Positions 50,278-62,725 of a DNA stretch of 64,000 bases are shown here, piece by piece (within the stretch, counting starts at the first letter, position 1; every line of letters begins with the position of its first letter). The position numbers and the translations under genes are program-made. Source of the DNA: Pseudomonas sp. S06B 330 (GTDB lineage Bacteria; Pseudomonadota; Gammaproteobacteria; Pseudomonadales; Pseudomonadaceae); NCBI RefSeq assembly GCF_002845275.2, contig NZ_CP088149.1, positions 5,214,001-5,278,000 of the forward strand, given 5' to 3'. Under the pieces are notes generated by a model. It worked only from the letters and a program-made list of their open reading frames with translations. It ran no database searches and had not been told where the DNA came from.

Positions 50278-51087
50278 ATGACTGACTTTTCTGGCTTGCC
50301 CCTGGTAATTGAGCCGGCTGACCTGCAAGCCCGGCTTGATGTACCTGAGTTGATCCTGGTGGACCTGACCAGCGTCAACCGCTATGACAGCGGGCATATC
50401 CCCGGGGCTCGCTTTGTCGACCCGAAGCGTACCCAGCTGGGCCAACCCCCTGCGCCGGGCCTACTGCCGGCCAAAGCCGATCTGGAAAAGCTGTTTGCCG
50501 AGCTTGGCCACAACGCCAATGCGGTCTACGTGGTCTATGACGACGAGGGCGGCGGCTGGGCCGGACGTTTCATCTGGTTGCTGGATGTGATCGGCCACTC
50601 CCGCTACCACTACCTCAATGGCGGCGCCCAGGCATGGCCTGCGAGCACCCTCAGCACTGAAGTACCGGCCAAGGCCAGCGGCACGGTCAGTCTGACCCTG
50701 CACGAGGAGCCCACGGCAACCCGGGAATATCTGCAAAGCCGTATCGGCGCCGCCGACCTGGCCATCTGGGATGCGCGCAGCCCGGGCGAATACCGCGGTG
50801 AAAAGGTACTGGCCGCCAAAGGTGGGCATATCCCTGGTGCCGTCAATTTCGAATGGACTGCAGGCATGGACATGAACGACCACCTGCGCATCCGCAAAGA
50901 CATGCCCGAGATCCTCGAAAAACTGGGCATCAGCAAAGACAAGGAAGTGGTCACCCACTGCCAGACTCATCACCGTTCCGGCTTTACCTATCTGGTAGCC
51001 AAGCACTTGGGCTACCCTCGGGTCAAAGCCTATGCCGGATCCTGGGGCGAATGGGGCAACCACCCCGACACCCCTGTAGAAATTTGA
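50278..51087 (+). CDS. rhdA: Thiosulfate sulfurtransferase (rhodanese)
   Basis: 269 residues, two rhodanese domains (about 5-130 and 150-268). The active loop is CQTHHRS with Cys228, the type described for Azotobacter vinelandii RhdA. It moves sulfane sulfur from thiosulfate to acceptors such as cyanide and may serve Fe-S repair. The frame is open further upstream, but CTGGAG before this ATG decides. psd starts 17 bp after the stop. Confidence 0.95.
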   Translation: MTDFSGLPLVIEPADLQARLDVPELILVDLTSVNRYDSGHIPGARFVDPKRTQLGQPPAPGLLPAKADLEKLFAELGHNANAVYVVYDDEGGGWAGRFIWLLDVIGHSRYHYLNGGAQAWPASTLSTEVPAKASGTVSLTLHEEPTATREYLQSRIGAADLAIWDARSPGEYRGEKVLAAKGGHIPGAVNFEWTAGMDMNDHLRIRKDMPEILEKLGISKDKEVVTHCQTHHRSGFTYLVAKHLGYPRVKAYAGSWGEWGNHPDTPVEI

Positions 51088-51104
51088 AGAATCAAGGAAA
51101 CCCA

Positions 51105-51968
51105 ATGAAATCCCGCTTGTTCATCATCAGCCAGCACCTGCTGCCGCATCACCTGCTGTCACGCCTGGCCGGTTGCATCGCCGAATGCCGTGTTCGCTGG
51201 TTCAAAAACGCCTTCACCAGTTGGTTCGCCAAGCGTTATCAGGTCGATATGTCCCAGGCGCTGGTCGAAGACCTGAGCGCTTACGAGCACTTCAACGCCT
51301 TCTTCACCCGCGCCCTGAAACCCGATGCACGCCCGCTCGACGAAACGCCGGGCGCGATCCTCTGCCCGGCCGATGGCGCAGTTAGCCAACTTGGCCCTAT
51401 CGAGCACGGTCGTATCTTCCAGGCCAAGGGTCACAGCTTCAGCGCACTGGAGCTGCTTGGTGGTGATCCGGCCAATGCCGCCCCGTTCATGGGTGGTGAG
51501 TTTGCCACTATCTATCTGTCGCCCAAGGACTACCACCGTGTGCACATGCCACTGGCCGGTACTCTGCGCGAAATGATCTATGTCCCGGGTCGGCTGTTCT
51601 CGGTCAACCAGACCACCGCCGAAAACGTACCTGAACTGTTTGCCCGCAACGAGCGCGTGGTCTGCCTGTTCGATACCGAGCGTGGGCCGATGGCCGTGGT
51701 TCTGGTCGGGGCGATGATCGTGGCGTCTATCGAGACCGTCTGGGCTGGCCTGGTGACGCCTCCGAAGCGTGAACTCAAGACTTTCCGCTACGACGAAGCT
51801 AGCCGTGCACCGATCCACCTGGAAAAAGGTGCGGAACTGGGTCGTTTCAAGCTGGGTTCGACCGCCGTTGTCCTGTTCGGACCAGAGCAGGTCAAATGGG
51901 CCGAAGAACTCGGTGCCGGTTCGGCCGTGAGCATGGGTCAGCGCCTGGCATTGCCCGCCCAGGCCTGA
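51105..51968 (+). CDS. psd: Phosphatidylserine decarboxylase
   Basis: 287 residues. The self-cleavage motif LGST lies at 250-253; cutting between Gly251 and Ser252 creates the beta chain and the pyruvoyl group on the alpha chain. [10 protein letters not shown] and the N-terminal [10 protein letters not shown] motif are conserved. It makes phosphatidylethanolamine at the inner membrane. An intrinsic terminator follows. Confidence 0.97.
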   Translation: MKSRLFIISQHLLPHHLLSRLAGCIAECRVRWFKNAFTSWFAKRYQVDMSQALVEDLSAYEHFNAFFTRALKPDARPLDETPGAILCPADGAVSQLGPIEHGRIFQAKGHSFSALELLGGDPANAAPFMGGEFATIYLSPKDYHRVHMPLAGTLREMIYVPGRLFSVNQTTAENVPELFARNERVVCLFDTERGPMAVVLVGAMIVASIETVWAGLVTPPKRELKTFRYDEASRAPIHLEKGAELGRFKLGSTAVVLFGPEQVKWAEELGAGSAVSMGQRLALPAQA

Positions 51969-51973
51969 ACATG

Positions 51974-52002
51974 AAAAAGCCCGCAGCGATGCGGGCTTTT
52001 TT
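51974..52002 (+). terminator. Terminator after psd
   Basis: AAAAAGCCCGCAGCGATGCG plus GGCTTTTTT: stem GCCCGC/GCGGGC, loop AGCGAT, T-run. The same hairpin core recurs three times at 54.88-55.41 kb. Confidence 0.92.
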
Positions 52003-52028
52003 GTTTCTGGCTAGTACGGCCTCGCTTT

Positions 52029-53243
52029 TCAGACCCGGCCGTCGCGATCGCGAAAGCCCAGCAAGTACAGCACACCATCCAGACCCAAGGTCGAAATAGC
52101 CTGCTTGGCCGACTGTTTGACCAGTGGTTTGGCCCGGAAGGCCACGCCCAAGCCAGCAATGGCCAGCATCGGCAGGTCATTGGCTCCATCACCCACGGCG
52201 ATGGTCTGCTCCATCTGCAGTCCTTCCTTGCGCGCCAGCTCGCCGAGCAGATCAGCCTTGCGCTGGGCGTCAACAATCGGCTCGACCGCCACACCGGTGA
52301 CTTTACCGTCGACCACTTCCAGCTCGTTAGCAAAGACGTAGTCGATACCTAGCTTGGCCTGCAGCTGCTTGGCAAAGTAGGTGAAGCCGCCAGACAGGAT
52401 TGCGGTCTTGTAGCCCAGACGCTTGAGCTCGGCAAACAGCGTTTCGGCGCCTTCAGTCAGGCGCAGCGAAGCGCCGATTTCGTCCAGCACGCCGACGTCC
52501 AGCCCCTTGAGCAAGGCCAGGCGTTCTTTGAAGCTGGCACGGAAGTCCAGTTCGCCACGCATAGCCCGTTCGGTGATTTCCGACACCTGCTCGCCTACTC
52601 CGGCAGCCTTGGCCAATTCGTCGATCACTTCGGCTTCAATCAGCGTCGAGTCCATGTCGAACACCGCCAGGCGACGGTTACGACGGAACAGCGAGTCCTG
52701 CTGGAAGGCGATATCGACATTCAGCTCCTGCGCCACACTGAGGAACTCGGCGCGCAAGGCCTGCGGATCCGCCGGTTCGCCACGCACGGAGAACTCGATG
52801 CAGCCCTTGCCCTGTTCGACCGGCGTATCCAATGCCACGCGACCGGAAAGGCGATCGATGTGGTCGATGTTCAGCCCATACTTGGCAGTAATCGAACTGA
52901 CCCGCTGCAATTGTTCAGCCGTAACCTTACGGGTTAGCAAGGTCACGATGTGACGGGCCTTGCCCTGGCCTTCAACCCAACTCTGGTAGTCGGCTTCGGA
53001 AACGGGAGTGAAACGGACCTGTTGATCGAGTTCGTAGCCCGCAAACAGAATATTTTTCAGTACCGATGAAGCCTTCTCGGTATCCGGGATTTCCACCAGA
53101 ATGCCAAAGGACAGGGTGTCATGAATCACCGCCTGACCGATGTCGAGGATGTTCACACCACCCTGGGCCAGAACGCCTGTGATGGCCGCAGTAAGACCCG
53201 GACGGTCCTCACCAGTGATGTTAATCAGAACGATTTCGCGCAA
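52029..53243 (-). CDS. serB: Phosphoserine phosphatase
   Basis: 404 residues: two N-terminal ACT-like domains (about 1-90 and 100-180) followed by the HAD phosphatase. Motif I is VFDMDSTLIE with nucleophile Asp196 and Asp198; SGGFTYFA and GDGANDLPM are motifs II and III. It releases serine from phosphoserine. The long form with ACT domains suggests control by amino acid binding. Convergent with psd. Confidence 0.97.
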   Translation of the reverse strand: MREIVLINITGEDRPGLTAAITGVLAQGGVNILDIGQAVIHDTLSFGILVEIPDTEKASSVLKNILFAGYELDQQVRFTPVSEADYQSWVEGQGKARHIVTLLTRKVTAEQLQRVSSITAKYGLNIDHIDRLSGRVALDTPVEQGKGCIEFSVRGEPADPQALRAEFLSVAQELNVDIAFQQDSLFRRNRRLAVFDMDSTLIEAEVIDELAKAAGVGEQVSEITERAMRGELDFRASFKERLALLKGLDVGVLDEIGASLRLTEGAETLFAELKRLGYKTAILSGGFTYFAKQLQAKLGIDYVFANELEVVDGKVTGVAVEPIVDAQRKADLLGELARKEGLQMEQTIAVGDGANDLPMLAIAGLGVAFRAKPLVKQSAKQAISTLGLDGVLYLLGFRDRDGRV

Positions 53244-53378
53244 GACGGGCTCCGACTCGTAGAAAAAAAGTGCATTCTACCGATTTTCGCTGACCATCGG
53301 GCGCAGTGGATGCTTTGCCGGTCCTTGAGCGCTCGCTATACTGCGCAGCAACTTCTCCGACATAAAGAGCCGCGCTCT

Positions 53379-54869
53379 GTGAACCGGCCCACGCCCGTTA
53401 AGACTGACAACTTCTTCCTGCTGATTTTTCATGCTCTGCGCCAACGCCGTGTGCCGCTTGCGCTGCGGATCGCCTGCCACAACGTGCTGCTGGTAGCACT
53501 GGCCCTGGTGATCTATGCCTGCGTGATGGGTTTGCAGTTCAAACAGGCCATGCATGAACAAGCCGATGCCCTGGGGCAGAGCCTGACCACGCAGACCGCT
53601 ACCTCGGCAACCGAGCTGCTGGTGTCCAACGACATCCTCAGCCTCAATGTGCTGCTGGGTAATTTGGTGAAGAACCCACTGGTTGCCCATGCGGCCATCT
53701 ACAGCGTCGACAACCGGATCCTGGCCGAAGCTGGCCAGCGCCCGAAAAACGGCCTGCTGGGTGAGGCCGAAGGCCTGTACCAAACCAAAATCACCTTCCA
53801 GGACGTGACGGCCGGGCAACTGCGCATCAGCCTGGACATGAGCCAGTTCCAGCAGCCACTGACCATCAGCCTGCAGAGCATGGGCATTCTCGCCGGAATC
53901 CTGTTGGCCCTGGCCTTGGCCATGAGCCTGCGCCTGGGGCGTTACATCTCCACGCCGCTGCTGCAACTACGGGTCTGGCTACGGGACATCAACGAGTTCA
54001 CCCCGGCCACGGAGCGTCAGGACGAAATTGGTGACCTGGCTCGCCAGCTGCATACGCGCTTCGCTCCACCGCCGCGGGAAGTCGAGCCGGAGCCGGAAGA
54101 GCTGGAGGAAGACGAAACCGAGTTCGAAGTGCGAAATTTGCGCGATCCGAGTTTTGACGAACAGCCTGCGGTGGCCAAGGTCAGCAAGCCTGTCACCGCC
54201 GACGATGAACACGATGACGCGTTTGCCGACCTGATCGACGACGAAGCGCACAGCGCCCCACGCCCTGCCCCACAGCCGATCAATCGCGAGCCGCAGGCCA
54301 GTGCGGTACTGGCCGTACAGCTAGGGTCCCAGGAACAACTTCGCCGCCTGCCTCGGGCCCGTCTGACCGAGCTACTGGAGCGCTACCGCGACTGCCTCGA
54401 CCAGGCCGCCTCGCTGTATGAAAGCGAAGTCCACACCCTTAACGACGGCAGCACACTGATGCTGTTCAACAGCGAGGACAGTGGAGAGGACTACCTGACC
54501 AATGCCATTTGCTGTGGTGAGTTGTTGCGCGCGCTGGGGCACGCCCTGCAGATCGAAGTGGCCGACAGCGGCATCACCTTGCAACTGCAACTGGGCCTGG
54601 TGCTGGGTGAAGACCTGCATGGCCTGAGCCAGATTGATCTGTTGCTGACCGAGAAGGCTCAGGACGCCCTGGCCCTGTCGCAACACAGCCGCAACCTGCT
54701 GCTGGTTGAACGCAAGATCAGCGACGATGCCCTGATTCGCCAGCGTGCTCGGATTCGTCCGATTGCCAGCCCTGAGGGTGCCTGCTGCGTCGAGCGCCTG
54801 ATGGAGCCTTACCCGTCCATGCTGGAGCGCCAGTTGGCACGGATGCACGAGCGCCGGATCAAGAGCTGA
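53379..54869 (+). CDS. HAMP membrane protein with degenerate class III cyclase-like domain
   Basis: 496 residues from a GTG at 53379 (VNRPTPVKTDNFFLLIFHAL). Two membrane helices (about 35-52 and 165-187) enclose a periplasmic loop of about 110 residues. HAMP follows (188-230), then an acidic linker (230-300). Residues about 308-445 follow the class III adenylate cyclase pattern: ASAVLAVQLGSQEQL, RLTELLERYRDCLDQAASLY, VHTLNDGSTLMLFNSED, LQLQLGLVLGEDLHGL. The metal-binding Asp positions are absent (VQLGSQ for the usual D-x-x-G-F; DG for GD), so it is probably not catalytic. The family exists in P. aeruginosa next to serB. It could sense an envelope signal. Confidence 0.75.
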   Translation: MNRPTPVKTDNFFLLIFHALRQRRVPLALRIACHNVLLVALALVIYACVMGLQFKQAMHEQADALGQSLTTQTATSATELLVSNDILSLNVLLGNLVKNPLVAHAAIYSVDNRILAEAGQRPKNGLLGEAEGLYQTKITFQDVTAGQLRISLDMSQFQQPLTISLQSMGILAGILLALALAMSLRLGRYISTPLLQLRVWLRDINEFTPATERQDEIGDLARQLHTRFAPPPREVEPEPEELEEDETEFEVRNLRDPSFDEQPAVAKVSKPVTADDEHDDAFADLIDDEAHSAPRPAPQPINREPQASAVLAVQLGSQEQLRRLPRARLTELLERYRDCLDQAASLYESEVHTLNDGSTLMLFNSEDSGEDYLTNAICCGELLRALGHALQIEVADSGITLQLQLGLVLGEDLHGLSQIDLLLTEKAQDALALSQHSRNLLLVERKISDDALIRQRARIRPIASPEGACCVERLMEPYPSMLERQLARMHERRIKS

Positions 54870-54881
54870 TCCCTGACGACG

Positions 54882-54910
54882 AAAAGGCCCGCAGCGATGC
54901 GGGCTTTTTT
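54882..54910 (+). terminator. Terminator 1 of the duplicated block
   Basis: GCCCGC-AGCGAT-GCGGGC followed by six T; it ends the cyclase-like gene. Confidence 0.9.
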
Positions 54911-55386
54911 ATGGTTGTTCACGGCGTCCGCGATTTCAGCAAGCCGAGTGGCGGTGTAAGACAGCAGCACCACTTGCTGTAGCCGCTGCCGAGGCACGAG
55001 GCTGCGATCGACTGCGTAGCAGTCGCAACGCAGGCACCTCGTTGGATCTGGTATCTCGCGGTTTCTGATTTTGCGGCCGTTTCACGCCCGATCGCAACCT
55101 CACGGCAGCGGCTACAAGGGCCGTGCCCACAAAAAAGCCCGCAGCGAGGCGGGCTTTTTTATGGTTGTTCACGGCGTCCGCGATTTCAGCAAGCCGAGTG
55201 GCGGTGTAAGACAGCAGCACCACTTGCTGTAGCCGCTGCCGAGGCACGAGGCTGCGATCGACTGCGTAGCAGTCGCAACGCAGGCACCTCGTTGGATCTG
55301 GTATCTCGCGGTTTCTGATTTTGCGGCCGTTTCACGCCCGATCGCAACCTCACGGCAGCGGTTACAAGGGGCGCGCCCACAAAAAA
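54887..55386. repeat. Tandem duplication, period 250 bp, of a terminator plus REP block
   Basis: Unit 1 is 54887-55136 and unit 2 is 55137-55386. They are nearly identical; I see differences only in the hairpin and near the end (CTACAAGGGCCGT against TTACAAGGGGCGC). Each unit starts with the psd-type hairpin core, continues TTTATGGTTGTTCACGGCGT, and carries an REP inverted pair (54979-55010 with 55090-55115; 55229-55260 with 55340-55365). A third hairpin copy at 55381-55410 closes the array. No gene is inside. Confidence 0.9.
55131..55160. terminator. Terminator 2 of the duplicated block
   Basis: AAAAAAGCCCGCAGCGAGGC then GGGCTTTTTT: the same hairpin with one changed loop base (GAGG for GATG). 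Confidence 0.85.
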
Positions 55387-55410
55387 GCCCGCAGCGATGC
55401 GGGCTTTTTT
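55381..55410 (-). terminator. Terminator 3, end of the pqiC-like gene
   Basis: AAAAAAGCCCGC-AGCGAT-GCGGGCTTTTTT, symmetric with an A-run and a T-run, so active on both strands. It ends the minus-strand gene whose stop is at 55421. Confidence 0.9.
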
Positions 55411-55420
55411 GTGGTGCTGC

Positions 55421-56131
55421 TTAGAAGCGGAACACTTCCATATCAGTACGAATCGGTGTTGCCAGTGGAATCTTCGGCTTCTCCGGCCCTTTACGCACCT
55501 GCACCGGCGCAGCCCTCTTCGGCGACTCTTCAGCAATCGCTGGCTGATTGGCCAAAGGCTTGAGGGCAATACTCAGCTGTTCAGCGAGTTTTTGCAGCAA
55601 CTGGCCCTGGGCCTGAACTTGTGCCGCTGCGCTACCCGCATGCTGCTGTTCGAGGTGAACGATGCGGTTGTCACGGACCTGACCACGGCGATCGAGCAGT
55701 CGCCACTGGGCATCGAGGATCGCTGGCTGGTTGGTACCGGAGTCCAGGCGGGTGATCGACAGCAGCACCTGTACGTCCGGGGTAAAACCGGTATTGCCGG
55801 GTGCCAGGACCACACGCTGGCTGTCCAGACGCCAGGCCAGCTGACGGACCAGCAATTGATCGATGTCCGCCGACAGGCTACCAGCCCAACGGCCATCAGT
55901 CGCTGCGGTCAGGCTGCCATCGGACTGGCGCTGCAGTAGGGTCTCGCGCTGCAAGTAGTCAGCTACCGATACCGGGCCGAGTACCACAGCCATGCCCGCG
56001 CTTTGCTTGGGTTGGCCAGGCTCACCGCTGTCGAGCTGATACAGGGAAACCGGCTGGTGCATGCTGCAACCGGCCAGACCGAGTATGCCGCTCATCAGCA
56101 AAACAAACGGAAGGCGCAGAAATTTCATCAT
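55421..56131 (-). CDS. PqiC/YmbA-like lipoprotein
   Basis: 236 residues. The signal peptide ends in the lipobox GLAGC, with Cys22 counted from the first Met. The mature domain (SLYQLDSG; VVLGPVSVADYLQRETLLQR; DGRWAGSLSADIDQLLVRQL) is the ABC-type transport auxiliary (DUF330/PqiC) fold. A Pro/Arg-rich tail follows. PqiC proteins bridge MCE systems to the outer membrane for lipid transport. The pqiAB genes are not in the window, so this copy is an orphan here. Two consecutive Met codons leave the start at 56131 or 56128. Confidence 0.85.
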   Translation of the reverse strand: MMKFLRLPFVLLMSGILGLAGCSMHQPVSLYQLDSGEPGQPKQSAGMAVVLGPVSVADYLQRETLLQRQSDGSLTAATDGRWAGSLSADIDQLLVRQLAWRLDSQRVVLAPGNTGFTPDVQVLLSITRLDSGTNQPAILDAQWRLLDRRGQVRDNRIVHLEQQHAGSAAAQVQAQGQLLQKLAEQLSIALKPLANQPAIAEESPKRAAPVQVRKGPEKPKIPLATPIRTDMEVFRF

Positions 56132-56304
56132 CCCATCCAGGCGGCTGCCACAAGGCTAACCGCAGTGATACTCATATAGATTCATACGGGCGCACAGCCA
56201 CGCTGGCACCGCAAGGGCCCTATCATCCGCGAAATAACGGCCCGACTCCAGTGTTTAAGCCCCGAACGGGCGCTAAATTACCGATTCGGGGCCGCTACGC
56301 CGGC

Positions 56305-59088
<2,784 letters not shown>

Positions 59089-59092
<4 letters not shown>

Positions 59093-60075
59093 GGCTTGGC
59101 ACTCCAACCGTCGACCGGTGCAGCAAAACGCCAGACAATTGGACGCGATTCGCCGTCTTTACGGGTTGCGCTGTTATTGTCCAAGCCAATCCAGGCACCT
59201 TCGGCATCAATCACCAAGGCCTCGGCCAAACCAAACGGCTGTGAGTACAAGCGGGGCTCGGCCAATGCGCCCTCGGCATACGACCAGCAACGCTCAACCT
59301 TGGCGCTGGTCAGATGACGGCGGCAGATCCGATGGGCATTACGTTCCAGGGTGAAGAGTTTGTCGTTGAACAGGGCCAAGTCGGCGAAGTCCCGCGGTAG
59401 CGCCCTTGCCCCCGGCATTTGCGGCGGCTGCATCTCGACCCCGGCCTCACTGAGCAATACACAGCCATTCGCGCAATTCCAAACCGTTTGTTGACGGCTG
59501 ATCAACAGCAGGCCACGGCGCTCACGTTCGGCCGCCAGCCAGATACGATCACCGGTAGGGCTCACCGCCAAGCCTTCGAACAAGGCATTGAAATGCAGAA
59601 GCATGCCACTGGCACGAGCCTGACGGACCATACTCGGGTCAATTTTCAACCAGTTCGGCTCACCCTCGACCGGTACCTGCAGTACGGCAGCATGGGCTTC
59701 GCTGACCACATAACGATTGCCGGCGGCGTCGCAACTGATGCCTTCAAAATCCAGATCGCCACCACGGACCTGACCAACAGCCCAGGTTCGCGAACGAATA
59801 CCCCAGGGCAAGCCACTCTCCGGAACCGGCGGAGCCACCAACGGCACCGATTCGGCCTGCCATACCGGCTGTTTGGTGTTCAGGCGGTACAACAGGTCGT
59901 CATCACGGTCGGAAATCGTCCACAGTTCACCTTTGCACAGAGCCAGACCCGACAGATTGCCACCGCGCATACCTTCAACCGGATGTTCGGCGACAAACTT
60001 CAGCTCCGGCCACGGCGCTGCCTGCACTGACAGGGCAAAAACACCAAGGACTGCGGCCAGAAGCGTACGAATCAA
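59089..60075 (-). CDS. Esterase-like activity of phytase family protein
   Basis: 328 residues. The signal peptide (MIRTLLAAVLGVFALSVQA, 1-19) is followed by a beta-propeller-like domain: GNLSGLALCKGELWTISDRD, DLDFEGISCDAAGNRYVVSE, ALFEGLAVSPTG. This is the phytase-type esterase-like (PF13449) pattern; the protein is probably periplasmic. It overlaps parE by 4 nt upstream and the retropepsin gene downstream. Function unproven. Confidence 0.85.
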
Positions 60076-61976
60076 ACCAGTACCTCGGCCAGATTACCCT
60101 TGGACTCCAGCCAGTTCTTACGGTCACCCGCACGTTTCTTGGCCAGGAGCATGTCCATGATCTCGCGGGTGCCATCCAGATCATCCAGCGTCAACTGAAC
60201 CAGGCGCCGGGTATTCGGGTCCATCGTGGTTTCACGCAGCTGAGGCGGGTTCATTTCACCCAGGCCTTTGAATCGGGTGACCTGCGGTTTGCCCCGTTTT
60301 TTCTCAGCGACCAGCCGATCGAGAATGCCATCACGCTCGGCCTCATCGAGGGCGTAATAGATTTCCTTGCCCAAGTCGATACGGTACAGCGGCGGCATCG
60401 CCACATAGACATGCCCAGCCTCGACCAAGGGCCGGAAATGCTGGACAAACAGCGCGCAGAGCAACGTGGCAATGTGCAGACCGTCGGAGTCGGCGTCGGC
60501 GAGGATGCAGATCTTGCCGTAGCGCAACTGGCTCATGTCAGCGGCACCCGGATCAACGCCAATGGCTACGGCGATGTTATGCACCTCCTGGCTAGCCAGG
60601 ACTTCACCACCATCGACTTCCCAGGTGTTGAGGATCTTGCCGCGCAGCGGCAGGATCGCCTGAAACTCTTTGTCGCGCGCCTGCTTGGCCGAACCGCCGG
60701 CGGAGTCACCTTCGACCAGGAACAGCTCAGCACGCATCGGGTCTTGCCCGGCACAGTCCGCCAGTTTGCCCGGCAAAGCCGGCCCCTGGGTCACACGCTT
60801 GCGTTCGACCTTCTTGCTGGCCTTGAGGCGGCGCCCGGCGTTGCTGATCGCCAGTTCTGCCAGTTGCATGCCCAGCTCAGGGTGCGCGTTGAGCCATAGG
60901 CTGAAAGCATCCTTGACCACACCGGAGACGAATGCAGCGGCTTCACGGGACGACAACCGCTCCTTGGTCTGCCCGGAGAACTGCGGCTCCTGCATTTTCA
61001 TCGAGAGCACGAAGGTAATGCGCTCCCAGACGTCCTCGGGCGCCAGCTTGACGCCGCGCGGCAACAGGTTGCGGAACTCACAGAACTCGCGCATGGCATC
61101 GAGCAGGCCCTGACGCAGGCCGTTGACGTGCGTACCGCCCTGGGCCGTAGGGATCAGGTTGACGTAGCTTTCCTGAACGCTATCGCCGCCTTCAGGCAGC
61201 CACAATAGGGCCCAGTCGACGGCTTCCTTATTACCCGCCAGGCTGCCGCAGAACGGCTCGTCGGGCAGGCGCTGGAACTCACTGACCGAGTCGACCAGAT
61301 AGGAGCGCAGACCGTCTTCGTAGTGCCATTCGACCTTTTCGCCACTGGCCTTGTCTTCGAAGCTGACCAGCAGCCCCGGGCACAAAACCGCCTTGGCCTT
61401 GAGCACGTGCTTGAGGCGACTGATGGAAAATTTTGGCGAATCGAAATACTTCGGGTCCGGAGCAAAATACACACTGGTGCCGGTATTGCGCTTGCCGACC
61501 GTACCGACGACTTCCAGCTCGCTGGCTTTGAAGCCATCGGCGAAGGTCATCTGGTACTCGTTGCCATCACGCTTGACCTTGACCCGAACCTGGGTGGACA
61601 AGGCGTTGACCACGGAAATACCAACGCCGTGCAAACCACCAGAAAACTGGTAGTTCTTGTTGGAGAACTTGCCGCCGGCGTGCAGCTTGGTGAGGATCAG
61701 TTCAACGCCGGAAACACCCTCTTCCGGATGGATATCCACCGGCATACCGCGACCGTCATCGGACACTTCCAGCGAGTGGTCGGCGTGAAGAATTACCTGG
61801 ACCGACTTGGCGTGTCCGGCCAGGGCTTCGTCGACACTGTTGTCGATAACCTCTTGGGCCAAGTGGTTCGGCCGGCTGGTGTCGGTGTACATGCCCGGGC
61901 GTTTGCGCACCGGGTCAAGGCCCGAGAGGACTTCGATGGCGTCTGCGTTATAGGCACTAGCGCTGGGAATGGCCAT
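60072..61976 (-). CDS. parE: DNA topoisomerase IV subunit B
   Basis: 634 residues. The GHKL ATPase includes EVIDNSVDEALAGHA and GLHGVGISVVNAL. The transducer and TOPRIM (LVEGDSAGGSAKQ; DADSDGLHIATLL) domains follow. It partners ParC in decatenation. It starts the parE-esterase-retropepsin-parC run, whose genes overlap or lie within about 10 bp. Confidence 0.97.
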   Translation of the reverse strand: MAIPSASAYNADAIEVLSGLDPVRKRPGMYTDTSRPNHLAQEVIDNSVDEALAGHAKSVQVILHADHSLEVSDDGRGMPVDIHPEEGVSGVELILTKLHAGGKFSNKNYQFSGGLHGVGISVVNALSTQVRVKVKRDGNEYQMTFADGFKASELEVVGTVGKRNTGTSVYFAPDPKYFDSPKFSISRLKHVLKAKAVLCPGLLVSFEDKASGEKVEWHYEDGLRSYLVDSVSEFQRLPDEPFCGSLAGNKEAVDWALLWLPEGGDSVQESYVNLIPTAQGGTHVNGLRQGLLDAMREFCEFRNLLPRGVKLAPEDVWERITFVLSMKMQEPQFSGQTKERLSSREAAAFVSGVVKDAFSLWLNAHPELGMQLAELAISNAGRRLKASKKVERKRVTQGPALPGKLADCAGQDPMRAELFLVEGDSAGGSAKQARDKEFQAILPLRGKILNTWEVDGGEVLASQEVHNIAVAIGVDPGAADMSQLRYGKICILADADSDGLHIATLLCALFVQHFRPLVEAGHVYVAMPPLYRIDLGKEIYYALDEAERDGILDRLVAEKKRGKPQVTRFKGLGEMNPPQLRETTMDPNTRRLVQLTLDDLDGTREIMDMLLAKKRAGDRKNWLESKGNLAEVLV

Positions 61977-62012
61977 GGGGTCTCGTCGTCAGTCGTGGGT
62001 GAAAATAAGTCA

Positions 62013-62621
62013 TCAAAATACAGAAAAATCGAGCGATTGATACTGCTGTGGGGCAATCCCGGCAAAGCTCAACAAGGCCGGCAGTCGCTCGGCAAAACCT
62101 TGGAAACTATGATCGCCGCCGGCCTGGATGCGCAATGCACAGGCCCGATAGAACTGCTCGGCCCGGCGATAGTCCAGGGTCTCATCGGCGGTTTGCAGCC
62201 AGACTTGATAGCGTCCGGCGTCCGTAGGCGGGGCAACTTCAAGTTCGGCCAGGGCCTGCACGTGATCGTGGGTCAGTTCCCAGGTTTCACCGGTGTAGTG
62301 GTTCTGCTGAGGCCCCAGGTAACCATCGAACATCTGGTGCGGGTTGACCGCTGGGTTGATCAGCAGCGCCTTGAGCCCGTGGCGCTCGGCCAAGTGGGTG
62401 GCATAGTAGCCGCCGAGCGAGCTGCCGACCAGTAATGGCGATTCGAGCTCGGCAATGGCGGCTTCAAGCTGAGCAATGGCCTGGCGTGGGTGATGATGCA
62501 ACGCCGGTACGCGCAGGCGCTCACCCAGGCCGACCTGCTGCATCACCGCGACCAATTGGCAGGCTTTCTGCGAAGAAGGCGCACTGTTGAACCCGTGAAT
62601 ATAGAGAATCGAACCTGACAT
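62013..62621 (-). CDS. yqiA: YqiA-type esterase
   Basis: 202 residues. MSGSILYIHGFNSAPSSQKA opens an alpha/beta hydrolase with nucleophile elbow GSSLGGYYA and a late His in GGDHSFQGF. YqiA acts on short-chain acyl esters in vitro. It stands between cpdA and parE in the conserved order. Confidence 0.93.
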   Translation of the reverse strand: MSGSILYIHGFNSAPSSQKACQLVAVMQQVGLGERLRVPALHHHPRQAIAQLEAAIAELESPLLVGSSLGGYYATHLAERHGLKALLINPAVNPHQMFDGYLGPQQNHYTGETWELTHDHVQALAELEVAPPTDAGRYQVWLQTADETLDYRRAEQFYRACALRIQAGGDHSFQGFAERLPALLSFAGIAPQQYQSLDFSVF

Positions 62622-62725
62622 GCCGCCCCCAAATGCCCCTGAACCGCCTGGCGCTGCCAGACAGGAAAGCGCGCATTTTAGCCTGTTCGACGGCAGATGG
62701 AGCGTTTTCACCCATTCAGCAACAT

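Noticed and set aside
54887..55386. CRISPR-like array
   Set aside because: Only two 250-bp units, repeat longer than any spacer and no cas genes; it is a terminator/REP duplication.
54936..55569. Two repeated minus-strand frames sharing a peptide
   Set aside because: They are translations of the 250-bp non-coding duplication with terminators inside; no start signals.
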